DNA of 64,000 bases from Mesorhizobium terrae (GCF_008727715.1 NZ_CP044218.1:868001-932000), one strand, 5' to 3'; positions 39,323 to 50,737 are shown, counted from the first letter of the stretch. A program made the numbers and translations. Notes: generated by a model not told the origin, from the letters alone.

Positions 39323-39399
39323 TGGTACCGTTGGCTGGGATCGAACCAGCGACCTCCGGATCCACAATCCGGCGCTCTAACCATCTGAGCTACAACGGC
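39323..39399 (-). tRNA. tRNA-His (anticodon GTG)
   Basis: The minus strand folds into a standard cloverleaf. The acceptor stem is GCCGTTG/CAACGGT, the D arm includes AGCTCAGATGGTTAGAGC, the anticodon loop is TTGTGGA with anticodon GTG, and the T arm is GGTTCGATCCC. CCA is encoded at 39323-39325. The discriminator is A73 and the first pair is G1-U72. The base before G1 is T, so no genomic G-1 is present, as known for alphaproteobacterial tRNA-His. Confidence 0.95.
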
Positions 39400-39561
39400 A
39401 CGCGTGCCCGTCAACGATCGAAACGAGTGACCCACTTCTGTCAGCCGTGCTCCATCGTTCGGCGAAGCGTGCATACGGGCAATCGGATCGTAATTCAAGG
39501 CTTTTGCAAAAGCAAAACGACGCTCATCCGCACCCATGTTCCTCCCCGGCAAACGGTCAAG
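39400..39561. other. Non-coding stretch upstream of tRNA-His
   Basis: I see no gene here. It should hold the tRNA-His promoter (minus strand). The only marked feature is a perfect 14-bp palindrome, GCTTTTGCAAAAGC, at 39500-39513. Confidence 0.5.
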
Positions 39562-39595
39562 AAAAAGGCCGGCGGGAGGAGGTGCCGGCCTTTTT
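39562..39595. terminator. Intrinsic terminator downstream of the phasin gene (usable on both strands)
   Basis: A-run, stem GGCCGGC/GCCGGCC with loop, then T-run. It lies about 140 bp beyond the phasin stop codon on the minus strand. The stem-loop core GCCGGCGGGAGGAGGTGCCG is repeated at about 39607-39628 without a T-run, so the stem has been duplicated. Confidence 0.8.
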
Positions 39596-39734
39596 CCCAA
39601 TTTGAGCCGGCGGGAGGAGGTGCCGGCTGCTCTCCGGGGAAGAAGGGAGGAGGATCCGCCCCGGAGAAACTCTTGTCCTGTTCAGCTAGGAAGCCGGCGA
39701 CAGCGTTGCAAGCCCTCGCCGCATCTTCCGGCAA

Positions 39735-40184
39735 TCAGGCCGCCTTGACGTCCTTGATGGCCTTCTCGAAGGCGGTCTTGTACGGCTTGGCGACTTCTTC
39801 GGCGACCTTCGAGGCGGCGGCCTGGAAATCCTTGGCCTGCTCGACGGCGGTCTCGACGCGCGAACGGAGGAAGGAGGTCTGCAGCTCGACGACTTCCGAC
39901 AGCGACTTGGCGCCGACGAGGGCCTCGAGATGCGAGAAATTGGCTTCGGCGTTGGTGCGCAGCGTGGCGATCGCCTTCAGCGACAGGTCGTTCGAAGCGG
40001 TCTTGGCGGTTTCGTAGCTGGTCTCGAAGGCCTTCTTGGCTTCTTCGGCGCCGGTCTTCAGCTTGGCGAAGGTCTCTTTCGACTGCTCGACGCCCTTCTC
40101 GGCGAAGGCGCGGATCTGGTCGGTGGCCTGCGAAGCGTCGAAGGTCGGGAATTCAACGGTCTCGGTGGTCTTGGTCTTGGACAT
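39735..40184 (-). CDS. Phasin family protein (PHB granule-associated)
   Basis: The 149-residue amphipathic helical protein (phasin 2-type pattern: IRAFAEKGVEQSKETFAKLK, later ALVGAKSLSEVVELQTSFLR) coats polyhydroxybutyrate granules. It has no signal or membrane segment, and Ala/Lys/Glu-rich heptads suit oligomer formation. ATG 40184 lies downstream of a good promoter that overlaps two candidate PhaR sites. Two stem-loops end the transcript. Confidence 0.9.
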   Translation of the reverse strand: MSKTKTTETVEFPTFDASQATDQIRAFAEKGVEQSKETFAKLKTGAEEAKKAFETSYETAKTASNDLSLKAIATLRTNAEANFSHLEALVGAKSLSEVVELQTSFLRSRVETAVEQAKDFQAAASKVAEEVAKPYKTAFEKAIKDVKAA

Positions 40185-40245
40185 TTTCCATCCTCATAGG
40201 GTGGACGGACACATTCGACGTGCCGTCTCGTTCATGTGTGAGATG

Positions 40246-40295
40246 GGTATAGCGCATTTTGTTGTGCAACGCAACATTTCTGCTGCAATGCAACA
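40246..40295 (-). promoter_or_regulatory. Phasin promoter with two candidate PhaR sites
   Basis: On the minus strand, TTGCGT (40269-40274) and TATACC (40246-40251) are separated by 17 bases, a sigma-70-like promoter about 60 bp before the phasin ATG. Two related 12-mers, TGCAACGCAACA (40265-40276) and TGCAATGCAACA (40284-40295), overlap or abut the -35 region. They match the rhizobial PhaR (AniA) consensus as I recall it, TGCRNYGCASMA, at all but one position. Confidence 0.55.
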
Positions 40296-40440
40296 TTATC
40301 GAAGCGAAACATAGGGATGCCGTTAACCACGAGCCCTATTATTCAAGTGGGCTCGCCTTACGCTTGTGGACGTTGCGGCGGCTCCCATTTATTAACGAAG
40401 CATTAACCGCGGCCATCTCCTTGGAGGATAGCCAGAGCGC

Positions 40441-43400
40441 ATGCCGTCCGAGAACTATTCGTTCCTCGATGTTGCCGTCCTTGATGACGTGCGATCGCGT
40501 TTTGCCAGCGGCGACGCGATCGTCGTCCTGTCGGCCGACCTCGAGCAGGTGCTGTGGGCAAACGGGCCCGGAGCCGCCCTGTTCGGCCATGCCGATGTCG
40601 AGGCCGCCATCGGCGCGCCGGCCGGGCTGCCGCCGGTGGCGCGACGCCAGATCATGGCAACCGCCGGCTTCCCGGCCATCGGCAGCGACCGCGCGCTGCT
40701 GGTGCGGCTGGCGGCAGGCATGACCAGCAATGCGGTCGGCTTTCTGGCCAGCGCGCTCACCATGCCCGACGGCGAAGCGGCGATCATGCTTGCCCTGCCG
40801 GCCACGCAAGGCGCCTCCCATAACGCCGCCGAGATCGCCACGCGTGCAATCAGCGGTTTCAAGGCGGACGGCCAGTTCCTCGCCTTCATCGACGGCAAGG
40901 GCGGCGTCGAGGCCGCCTCGCAAGGATTTTCGGCGCTTGGCATTACCGAGCAGACGCTCAGCGCGCTCGTCGCCGATGTCGCGCGCGAGCAGGATCGCGT
41001 GCTGAAGCGGCTAGTGCCGGCTGCAAAAAGCTCCTATCCGGCCGGCATCGCCCGGTTGACCGACGAACCGGCGCGCCACCTTCTGGTGGTGATCGACGAA
41101 GGCACCGAGGCTGGCGCAACCCAGCCGGCGCCGGCAAGCCAGACCGCATCCGAGGGCGATCGGCCAAGGGCCACGACCGCCGAAGGCTGGCGGGCGGCCG
41201 ACGACAGCGTTTCGACGACGGCCGGCGAACACCAGCACGACCGCTGGTATTTCAGCGACGCCAACAAGGCCGCCGAAGCCGCCCAGGGCGATGGTACGAC
41301 GCCGGTTGCCCCGGTGCAGAATGAGACAGTTCCGGCGTCGCAACCGGTCGAACGCAACACCACACCGGTACGCTTTGTGTGGCGCACCGACGCCGCCGGC
41401 CACTTCAGCGCCATCTCGCCGGAATTCGCCGCCGTCGTTGGCGAGGCCGCCGCCGATGTCATCGGCCGGCGCTTCAAGGATGTCGCCACCACATTCGGCT
41501 TCGACCCGTCCGGCGAGATCGCCGGCCTGCTGGAACGACGCGACACATGGTCGGGCCGCTCGGTCGCCTGGCCGATCGCCGGCAGCAGCCTGAAGGTGCC
41601 GGTGGATCTCGCCGCCCTACCCGTCTACGACCGCAACCGCACGTTCGAAGGTTTTCGCGGCTTCGGCGTCGCAAGGCCGGCGGACGCCACCGAGGATCAC
41701 GAGAAGGTCGGTCTGGCGCTGACACCCGGCTGGGTGGCATCCGAAACCCCGCCAGCGCCCGCCAAAACCACACACGAAGCGACGGCCAGGCCGCAGGAGC
41801 CCCCGCACGCCGCGCCGATGACCACCGGCGGACAGAACCCGTTCCATGGCGAGGCGCCGGCGCTGACCATCACGCCGACCCCAGAGCGCCGCTTCAGCGA
41901 CAAGGTGATCCGGCTGGCCGAACACCGGCCGGCGGCCAACGACAAGGGCCTTTCGACACTGGAGCGCAGCGCCTTCCGCGAGATCGGCGAACGGCTGAAG
42001 AAGGACGGCGTGCTGGGTTCCGAGGCCGGCCGAGGCGAAGCCGCTCCGGCGAAAGACCCGCCTGCCCCCGCAACCGCGCAGGCGGACAATGCGATCGCCA
42101 TGCGGCAGGCGGACGGCGCCGATGCGCCCGCCGGCCAAGGCGAGGTCATAAAGCCGGTCGAGCGCGCACGACCTGTCGCGGCGGATATCGTCGAGGCCGC
42201 AGGAGCCATCAACACGGCGGAACCCGCGACGGCCGTGGACACCGTCAAGGCCGAACAAGCGGCGGAGGCTGCGGTGACGGCCGAGGCGGCCATCACCGTC
42301 GCGCCAACTGAAAGCAAACACACCTCTTCCGAGGCAGAAACGACCGCTGTCGTTGCCGAGGCGATTGCCCGGCCAGACGAAGCGACAACCGCCGACGAGG
42401 ATGACGACAGCGCCGCGCTGACCGAGGCGCAGGAGGCCGAGGACATCGCCGATCTAACCCGGCTCGACGGCGCCGGGGCGGACGAGGGCGGGGCGGCCGC
42501 GGAACCGGTGGCAGAACCTGCCGCGCCGCGTTCGCTGCTGGCCTTCGCGCCGCAGGACAGCGATCCGGTGGCCGAGGACAACGGACAGACACAAGCGCTG
42601 AACGACATCGGCGACATCAAGGCCGCCGCCGCGAAGGTTGCCGGACAGCGCCACGCCGCGCGGCGCGACGAAGCGAGCAAGGACGATGAAGAAGAAGACC
42701 TTGCCCGGCTGGAGGACGACGGCGACCTGACGCATCCGCGCGATGACGCGGAGGAAGCCGTGGCCCCCCAACCGGCGCCACCGCTGCCCACGCCGCGCCT
42801 GGTGCCACCGCTGCAGGCGGGCGGCTTCGTGCCCGCCGCCTTCGCGACCGGCGAAAAGGAGCCGGACACTTCGCTGCTGTCGCGGCTGCCGGTGCCGTTG
42901 CTGATCCATTCGGGCGACGTGCTGCATTATGCCAATGGCGAATTCCTGGCGCTGACCGGCTATGAAAATCTCGCCGCGCTCGGCGCTGCCGGCGGGCTGG
43001 ATGCATTGTTCGCCGACCCCTATGCAAGCGACAGCACGGCCGACCATGCCGACCACAAGCTGCGGCTGAGGAAGGCCAATGGCGAGGAGACGCCGGTCGA
43101 CGTCGTGCTGCGCTCGGTGCCGTGGGGCGAAGGCAAGGCGCTGATGCTGGTGCTGAACGGGTCCGGCGAGACCGGCCAGCCGATTACAGCTGCGACGCTC
43201 GGCGAGGCGGCGCAGCCCGATACGGCCGAGCTCAAGGCGCGCGTCGCCGAAATGCGCACCATCATCGACACCGCCACCGACGGCGTCGTGCTGATCGGCC
43301 GCGATGGCGCCATCCGCTCGATCAGCCGGCCGGCCGAGGCGCTGTTCGGCGTCGACAGCGACGAGGTTGCCGGCAAACCCTTCGCTTCGTTGTTCGCCAT

Positions 43401-44349
43401 CGAGAGCCAGCGCGCGGCGCGCGACTATCTGGCCGGGCTTTCCGACCATGGTGTCGCCAGCGTGCTCAATGACGGACGCGAGGTGATCGGCCGCGAGGCG
43501 CAGGGGCGCTTCATTCCGCTGTTCATGACCATCGGCCGCCTGCCCGGCGACAGCGGCTATTGCGCGGTGGTGCGCGACATCACCCAGTGGAAGCGGGCCG
43601 AGGAAGACCTCACCCAGGCGCGCGCCGTGGCCGAGCGGGCGTCGTCGCAGAAGACCGATTTCCTTGCCCGCATCAGCCACGAAATCCGCACGCCGCTCAA
43701 TGCCATCATCGGCTTCTCCGAATTGATGGTGGACGAGAAGTTCGGGCCGATCGCCAATGAGCGCTACCGCGACTATCTGCGCGACATCAACCGCTCCGGC
43801 AACCACGTGCTCGACCTCGTCAACGACCTGCTCGATATTTCGAAGATCGAAGCCGGCCAGCAGGAGATGGACTACGAGGCGGTGTCGCTCAACGACGCAC
43901 TGGCAGAGGCCGTCGCCATGATGCAGCCGCAGGCCAACCGCGAGCGTGTCATCATCCGCTCGTCCTTCGCCTCGCGCCTGCCGGAAGTGGTGGCCGATTT
44001 GCGCTCGATCCGCCAGATCGCGCTCAACATCCTGTCCAATGCCGTGCGCTACACGCAGGCCGGCGGCCAGGTCATCGTTTCCACCGCCTATGAGACATCC
44101 GGCGACGTGGTGATGCGGGTGCGCGACACCGGCGTCGGCATGACGCAGGCCGAGATCGAGCACGCGCTGAAGCCGTTCAAGCAGGTCAACGCGCTGAAAC
44201 GCGGACGCGGCGACGGCACCGGCCTTGGCCTGCCTCTGACCAAGGCGATGGTGGAGGCGAACCGCGCCAAATTCACCATCAATTCGACGCCCGGCGAAGG
44301 CACGCTGGTGGAAGTCGCCTTCCCGTCGACCCGCGTGCTGGCCGATTGA
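40441..44349 (+). CDS. PAS sensor histidine kinase, PleC/DivJ/PdhS family (CbrA/PdhS-like)
   Basis: The 1302-residue soluble kinase has an N-terminal PAS-like region (about 10-240) and a PAS domain at about 305-410 (VRFVWRTDAAGHFSAISPEF). A long Ala/Glu/Pro-rich disordered stretch (about 420-810) is followed by PAS domains at about 815-920 and 930-1050. HisKA carries the phospho-acceptor H1080 (ISHEIRTPLNAIIGFSELM), and HATPase_c covers about 1180-1295 (DTGVGMTQ, GTGLGLPL). The HisKA sequence is of the PleC/DivJ/PdhS class that acts on DivK. In Sinorhizobium meliloti cbrA lies near acetoacetyl-CoA synthetase, as here, so a CbrA orthologue is likely. Confidence 0.85.
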   Translation: MPSENYSFLDVAVLDDVRSRFASGDAIVVLSADLEQVLWANGPGAALFGHADVEAAIGAPAGLPPVARRQIMATAGFPAIGSDRALLVRLAAGMTSNAVGFLASALTMPDGEAAIMLALPATQGASHNAAEIATRAISGFKADGQFLAFIDGKGGVEAASQGFSALGITEQTLSALVADVAREQDRVLKRLVPAAKSSYPAGIARLTDEPARHLLVVIDEGTEAGATQPAPASQTASEGDRPRATTAEGWRAADDSVSTTAGEHQHDRWYFSDANKAAEAAQGDGTTPVAPVQNETVPASQPVERNTTPVRFVWRTDAAGHFSAISPEFAAVVGEAAADVIGRRFKDVATTFGFDPSGEIAGLLERRDTWSGRSVAWPIAGSSLKVPVDLAALPVYDRNRTFEGFRGFGVARPADATEDHEKVGLALTPGWVASETPPAPAKTTHEATARPQEPPHAAPMTTGGQNPFHGEAPALTITPTPERRFSDKVIRLAEHRPAANDKGLSTLERSAFREIGERLKKDGVLGSEAGRGEAAPAKDPPAPATAQADNAIAMRQADGADAPAGQGEVIKPVERARPVAADIVEAAGAINTAEPATAVDTVKAEQAAEAAVTAEAAITVAPTESKHTSSEAETTAVVAEAIARPDEATTADEDDDSAALTEAQEAEDIADLTRLDGAGADEGGAAAEPVAEPAAPRSLLAFAPQDSDPVAEDNGQTQALNDIGDIKAAAAKVAGQRHAARRDEASKDDEEEDLARLEDDGDLTHPRDDAEEAVAPQPAPPLPTPRLVPPLQAGGFVPAAFATGEKEPDTSLLSRLPVPLLIHSGDVLHYANGEFLALTGYENLAALGAAGGLDALFADPYASDSTADHADHKLRLRKANGEETPVDVVLRSVPWGEGKALMLVLNGSGETGQPITAATLGEAAQPDTAELKARVAEMRTIIDTATDGVVLIGRDGAIRSISRPAEALFGVDSDEVAGKPFASLFAIESQRAARDYLAGLSDHGVASVLNDGREVIGREAQGRFIPLFMTIGRLPGDSGYCAVVRDITQWKRAEEDLTQARAVAERASSQKTDFLARISHEIRTPLNAIIGFSELMVDEKFGPIANERYRDYLRDINRSGNHVLDLVNDLLDISKIEAGQQEMDYEAVSLNDALAEAVAMMQPQANRERVIIRSSFASRLPEVVADLRSIRQIALNILSNAVRYTQAGGQVIVSTAYETSGDVVMRVRDTGVGMTQAEIEHALKPFKQVNALKRGRGDGTGLGLPLTKAMVEANRAKFTINSTPGEGTLVEVAFPSTRVLAD

Positions 44350-44371
44350 GGCCACGGCAGGCGCCCTCAAG

Positions 44372-44394
44372 AAAAAAGGCGCCCCGAGGGCGCC
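44372..44394 (-). terminator. Intrinsic terminator of the acetoacetyl-CoA synthetase transcript
   Basis: On the minus strand, a stem GGCGCC(C)/(G)GGCGCC with a short loop is followed by six Ts. It is about 245 bp past the synthetase stop. The 44395-44639 gap also holds an AT-rich part, in which I see no gene. Confidence 0.65.
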
Positions 44395-44639
44395 TGAATT
44401 GAGAATTGTCACAACGGGCTTGAGCGATACTGGTCCCGCCTAGCGGGATTGGGATTTCTCCCTCAAGTTACCCGCGACTATCGCGGCGGTCTCGTAAACA
44501 AATCCTTACCTGGATGGGTAAAAGTTTACGATTGTGTACCATTCGTGAAAACGAGGTAAATTCGAGCTTTACGTTTTGTTTACCCTGCCGGCGGCGTTGT
44601 TTCGGCGGTTGCCCGAAAAACCTCCGGTCCGGCGCCGCC

Positions 44640-46598
<1,959 letters not shown>

Positions 46599-46780
46599 GA
46601 ATGTTCCTCCCGAAGCGACACCGGTTAAGCATATCGCGTTGCAGCAAGGCAAGGCTCATGCAATTGCGACAGCGTGTGCGCAATCGCCATCACCCGGCCA
46701 CAAGGGCTTGAAAAGCATCCGCCAGGGTTTACACCCGTCTGGCGATCGAAAACGAACCACCACGAACCCCTAGGGATCTG

Positions 46781-48787
46781 ATGCCTTCACCCCTGATCTG
46801 GCGAGCCATATGGGCGGTAGCGATTGCCGTCATTGTCGCCGTTCTGGCGTTCGTGGCAGTGCCCTATTTCGCCTCGAACCGCATCGTGCGCGACCGCATC
46901 GCCTGGGAGATGAGCGCCTGGAGCGGTTTTCGCGTCACCATCGACGGCACGCCGGAAATCGAGATCTGGCCGCAGTTCCGCGCCATATTGACCGGCGTCA
47001 CCCTGTCGAACTGGAGCGACGACAAGGCGCCGCCGGTGATGCAGGCCGACCGTGTCGAGATCGACCTTTCGGCGATGTCGGCGCTGCGCGGCGACGTGGT
47101 GTTTTCCGGCGTGCGGCTGGTCAAGCCGGTGTTCCGGGTCGAGCCGGCCGCGCATGGGCTGTTCCTGCCGCCGATGCCTTCGGGCGGCCGCGTCGCCCGC
47201 GCCATCGACGCGGCGCGCGAACTGGTCAAGGCCAAGCCCGACAAGCCCGACACCGGCAAGCTGGCCTCCGAGGGCTTCGGCACTGTCGAGTTCCAGGACG
47301 GCAAGGTGATCGCCGCCATCGACGGCACCGATACCGACATGCTGACCAATCTGTCCGGCCAGCTCGACTGGTCGGCGCTCAACGCCGCCGGCTCGCTGAC
47401 GGCCAGCGGCGTGTGGCGCGGCGAGACCGTCGCGGTCGAGGCGGCCTCGCCGGGGCCAATGCTTCTGTTTGCGGGTGCGGCGGCACCGGTGACACTGTCG
47501 CTGAAAGCCGCGCCGGCCAATTTCTCCTTCGACGGCACCGGCAATCTTTCCGGGCAATCCTTCTTCGACGGCCAGGCCAAGTTCACCGCCCCTTCGCTGC
47601 GCCGGGCCTTGCAATGGCTGGAGGCCGGCATCGCGCCGGGCGCGGCACGCGGTCCCGTCTCCATCACCAGCAAGGTCAGCGGCGACACCGGCCGCATCAA
47701 GTTCGACAAGACCGAGATCGATCTCGACAAGACCCCCGGCATGGGCGCGCTCGACCTCTCCTTCGTCGACCCGATGCCGATGATTTCCGGCACGCTGGCC
47801 TTCGACACGGTCGACCTTGCCGCCTTCCTGTCGGCCTTCACCTCGCCGACGGCTTCCTCCGGCACCGATCTCGACGTTATCGACATGTCGTTCGCCGACC
47901 GCTTCAACCTCGACCTCAGGCTGTCGGCCGCGCATGCCACGGCCGGGCGGATCCAACTGGCGGATGTCGCCGCCACCGCGCAGGTGAAGAACGGGCTCGC
48001 CGTCTTCGACATTTCCGACGCCACCGCTTTCGGCGGCAATATACAGACCAGCCTGCGCATCGACCGCCGCCCGGAAGGCACGCAAGTCGAGATGAAACTT
48101 CTCGCCTCCGATGTGAACGGCGCCGATTTCACCGCCGCCGCCGGCATGACGCGGCTGACGCCAACCGGCACCGGAACGGTATCGCTGATCCTGAAAGGTC
48201 CGGGCAAATCCTGGAACTCGATCCTGCAGAATGCCGACGGCTCGGTATCGGCGACCTTCGGACCGGGCAATCTGACCGGGCTGAACCTGCCGGCCTTCCT
48301 GAAGCGCAACGAAGAAGGCGGCTTCTTCGCGCTGGACGACGTCTCCAACGGCACCCTGCCGATCGACGGCGCCGAGCTCAAGGCCACCATTTCCAAAGGC
48401 GTGGCGCGCATCGACCGCGCCGAGGCGAAATCGGCGCAGACCAAGATCTGGCTGTCCGGCATCGTGCCTTATGCCGGGCGTGGCCTGGCGCTGTCCGGCG
48501 GCGTCAACCAACCCAAGCCGGCAGCCACCCCGGCGCCGCAGCCGGCGCCCGCGCAACCGGCGACCGGCACACAGCCGATACCGGGCGCGCAGCCTGCTCC
48601 TACTCAGAACGGTCAACCGGTTTCCGTAACACCCACGCCAGCAGGCCAGACGACGACATCGGCTACCCCGCCGCCGCCGGCGCCAACCCCGCCCGTCAAT
48701 AACGGCAACCAGGCGACGTTCTTTGTCGGCGGCACCTGGACGACGCCGTTCGTGTCGCCGATCATCCGCCGCAACGCCGGCGAATAA
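46781..48787 (+). CDS. AsmA-family membrane-anchored protein
   Basis: The 668-residue protein has one N-terminal membrane segment (about residues 11-30) and a large periplasmic part. It shows AsmA features: a conserved N-terminal domain (RVTIDGTPEIEIWPQFRAIL) and a C-terminal DUF-like repeat with GTGTVSLILKGPGKSW. The last ~100 residues are Pro/Gln/Thr-rich. AsmA-like proteins are linked to lipid transport between membranes and outer-membrane assembly. It converges with potI. Confidence 0.88.
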   Translation: MPSPLIWRAIWAVAIAVIVAVLAFVAVPYFASNRIVRDRIAWEMSAWSGFRVTIDGTPEIEIWPQFRAILTGVTLSNWSDDKAPPVMQADRVEIDLSAMSALRGDVVFSGVRLVKPVFRVEPAAHGLFLPPMPSGGRVARAIDAARELVKAKPDKPDTGKLASEGFGTVEFQDGKVIAAIDGTDTDMLTNLSGQLDWSALNAAGSLTASGVWRGETVAVEAASPGPMLLFAGAAAPVTLSLKAAPANFSFDGTGNLSGQSFFDGQAKFTAPSLRRALQWLEAGIAPGAARGPVSITSKVSGDTGRIKFDKTEIDLDKTPGMGALDLSFVDPMPMISGTLAFDTVDLAAFLSAFTSPTASSGTDLDVIDMSFADRFNLDLRLSAAHATAGRIQLADVAATAQVKNGLAVFDISDATAFGGNIQTSLRIDRRPEGTQVEMKLLASDVNGADFTAAAGMTRLTPTGTGTVSLILKGPGKSWNSILQNADGSVSATFGPGNLTGLNLPAFLKRNEEGGFFALDDVSNGTLPIDGAELKATISKGVARIDRAEAKSAQTKIWLSGIVPYAGRGLALSGGVNQPKPAATPAPQPAPAQPATGTQPIPGAQPAPTQNGQPVSVTPTPAGQTTTSATPPPPAPTPPVNNGNQATFFVGGTWTTPFVSPIIRRNAGE

Positions 48788-48836
48788 AGCGGCTATCAAG
48801 GCCCGCGCCGGGCAACTCGGATATCAGGAAACACCA

Positions 48837-48880
48837 ACGCACAGGCCCGGAAATCGATCTCGATTTCCGGGCCTGTGCGT
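48837..48880. terminator. Perfect 44-bp palindrome between convergent genes (terminator-like)
   Basis: Two perfect 21-bp arms separated by TC (the arms begin ACGCACAGGCCCGG) sit between asmA and potI. No T-run follows on either strand, but the very stable hairpin is in the right place to end transcripts from both sides. Confidence 0.55.
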
Positions 48881-48933
48881 GTGTTCAAAACGTTGGAGCG
48901 TCCGTCCCGCGTCCCCAACGGAGACGCAGCTTG

Positions 48934-49755
48934 CTAACCGCCGCGCTGCGCCGCCTGCTCGTCGCGCTGGCGTTGCACCTCACGGCGCTTGTTGACGATG
49001 GAGGCGGTGATGACACCGATGGAGACGATGCCGATCAGAATGGTACAGGCGGCGTTGATCTCCGGCGTCACGCCGAGGCGCACCTGGCTGTAGATCTTCA
49101 TCGGCAGCGTGGTGGCGCCGGGGCCCGAGGTGAAGGACGACGTCACCAGATCGTCCAGCGACAGCGTGAAGGCCAGCATCCAGCCCGAAACGATCGCCGG
49201 AAGGATGACCGGCAGCGTCACCTGGAAGAAGGTGGCGACCGGCGACGCGCCGAGGTCCATCGCCGCCTCCTCCAGCGAGCGGTCGAAGGAGACGAGGCGC
49301 GACTGCACCACCACGGCAACGAAGCACATGGTGAAGGAGATATGCGCCAGCGTCAGCGTGAAGAAACCGCGGTCGAAGCCGATGGCGACGAACAAAAGCA
49401 GCAGCGACAGGCCGGTGATGACCTCGGGCATGACCAGCGGCGCGAACACCATGCCGGAAAACAGCATGCGGCCACGGAAGCGCGTGTAGCGGGTGAGCGC
49501 CAGCGCCGCCAGCGTGCCGAGCACGGTCGCCACCGTCGCCGAGATCAGGCCGACGCGGATGGTCACCCAGGCGGCGTCCATCAGGCCCTGATTTTGGAAC
49601 AGCGACACATACCATTTGGTCGAGAACCCGCCCCAGACGGTGACCAGTTTGGATTCGTTGAAGGAGAAGACCACCAGGAGAACGATGGGCAGATAGAGGA
49701 ACGCAAAGCCTAGCGTGATCGAGGTGATGTTGAAGCGGCTCCAGGTCGTGTTCAT
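48934..49755 (-). CDS. potI: Putrescine ABC transporter permease PotI
   Basis: The 273-residue inner-membrane subunit has about six hydrophobic segments and the EAA loop EEAAMDLGASPVATFFQVTL, which contacts the ATPase. It is the last gene of potFGHI; it starts one base after potH ends. The C-terminus is basic and Gln/Arg-rich. Family and order match the PotI/PotC type. Confidence 0.88.
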   Translation of the reverse strand: MNTTWSRFNITSITLGFAFLYLPIVLLVVFSFNESKLVTVWGGFSTKWYVSLFQNQGLMDAAWVTIRVGLISATVATVLGTLAALALTRYTRFRGRMLFSGMVFAPLVMPEVITGLSLLLLFVAIGFDRGFFTLTLAHISFTMCFVAVVVQSRLVSFDRSLEEAAMDLGASPVATFFQVTLPVILPAIVSGWMLAFTLSLDDLVTSSFTSGPGATTLPMKIYSQVRLGVTPEINAACTILIGIVSIGVITASIVNKRREVQRQRDEQAAQRGG

Positions 49756-49756
49756 G

Positions 49757-50728
49757 TCAGCGCCCCTGTTCCTGAGCGCGCGCCTGTGCGTGCTGGAAGA
49801 TGACGATGGGAATGATGAGCACCAGAAGCAGGATGACCGCCACGGCGGAAGATACCGGCCAGTCGCGGTTGGCGTTGAATTCGGTCCACAGCGTGCGGCC
49901 GATCATCAGCGTCTGCGAACCGCCGAGCAGGTCGGGGATGACGAACTCGCCGACGGCCGGGATGAACACCAGAAGGCTGCCGGCCAGAACGCCTGGCAGC
50001 GACAGCGGGAAGGTGATCTTCCAGAAGGCGGTGATCGGCGGGCAGCCGAGATCCTCGGCCGCCTCGACCAGCGAATAATCCATCTTTTCCAGGGCCGAAT
50101 AGAGCGGCAGCACCATGAAGGGCAGGTAGGAATAGACGATGCCGATGAAGATCGCCCAATAGGTGTTGAGGATGATCAAGGGCTCGTTGATGACGCCCGT
50201 GGACAACAGGAGCTGGTTGAGCAGGCCTTCCGGCTTGAGGATGCCGATCCAGGCATAGACGCGGATCAGGAACGAGGTCCAGAACGGCAGGATGACCAGC
50301 ATGAGCAGCGTTGGCCGCAGCGTCGCCGGTGCCCGCGCCATGCCGTAGGCGATCGGATAGCCGATCAAAAGCGTCAGGAACGTCGAGATACCGGCGACGA
50401 TGACGCTGGTGACATAGGCGTTGAAGTAGAGCGGGTCCTGGGTGAGGAAGACGTAATTGTCGAAATTCAGGCTCTTCAGCTGACCGAGGATGCCGGAGAT
50501 GCCGCCGCCGAAATCGAGCGCCGGCGTATAGGGCGGCATCGCGATCGCCACCTGCGACAGCGATATCTTGAAGACGATGAAGAAGGGAACGAGGAAGAAG
50601 ATCAGCAGGAAGACATAAGGAACGATGATGACCAGCTTGCTGACGAAGCCGCTGGCAAGCTGCGTGGCCGGCTGGGCCGACACGGCTCCATTCGCCGTGC
50701 CGGTCGCGGAAAGTGTAGCACCCGCCAT
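49757..50728 (-). CDS. potH: Putrescine ABC transporter permease PotH
   Basis: The 323-residue permease has an N-terminal polar extension of about 28 residues, then six hydrophobic segments. The EAA loop is VEAAEDLGCPPITAFWKITF. The PotH/PotB-type features and position between potG and potI support the call. The start is 10 bases after the potG stop. Confidence 0.88.
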   Translation of the reverse strand: MAGATLSATGTANGAVSAQPATQLASGFVSKLVIIVPYVFLLIFFLVPFFIVFKISLSQVAIAMPPYTPALDFGGGISGILGQLKSLNFDNYVFLTQDPLYFNAYVTSVIVAGISTFLTLLIGYPIAYGMARAPATLRPTLLMLVILPFWTSFLIRVYAWIGILKPEGLLNQLLLSTGVINEPLIILNTYWAIFIGIVYSYLPFMVLPLYSALEKMDYSLVEAAEDLGCPPITAFWKITFPLSLPGVLAGSLLVFIPAVGEFVIPDLLGGSQTLMIGRTLWTEFNANRDWPVSSAVAVILLLVLIIPIVIFQHAQARAQEQGR

Positions 50729-50737
50729 GATCGCCCC

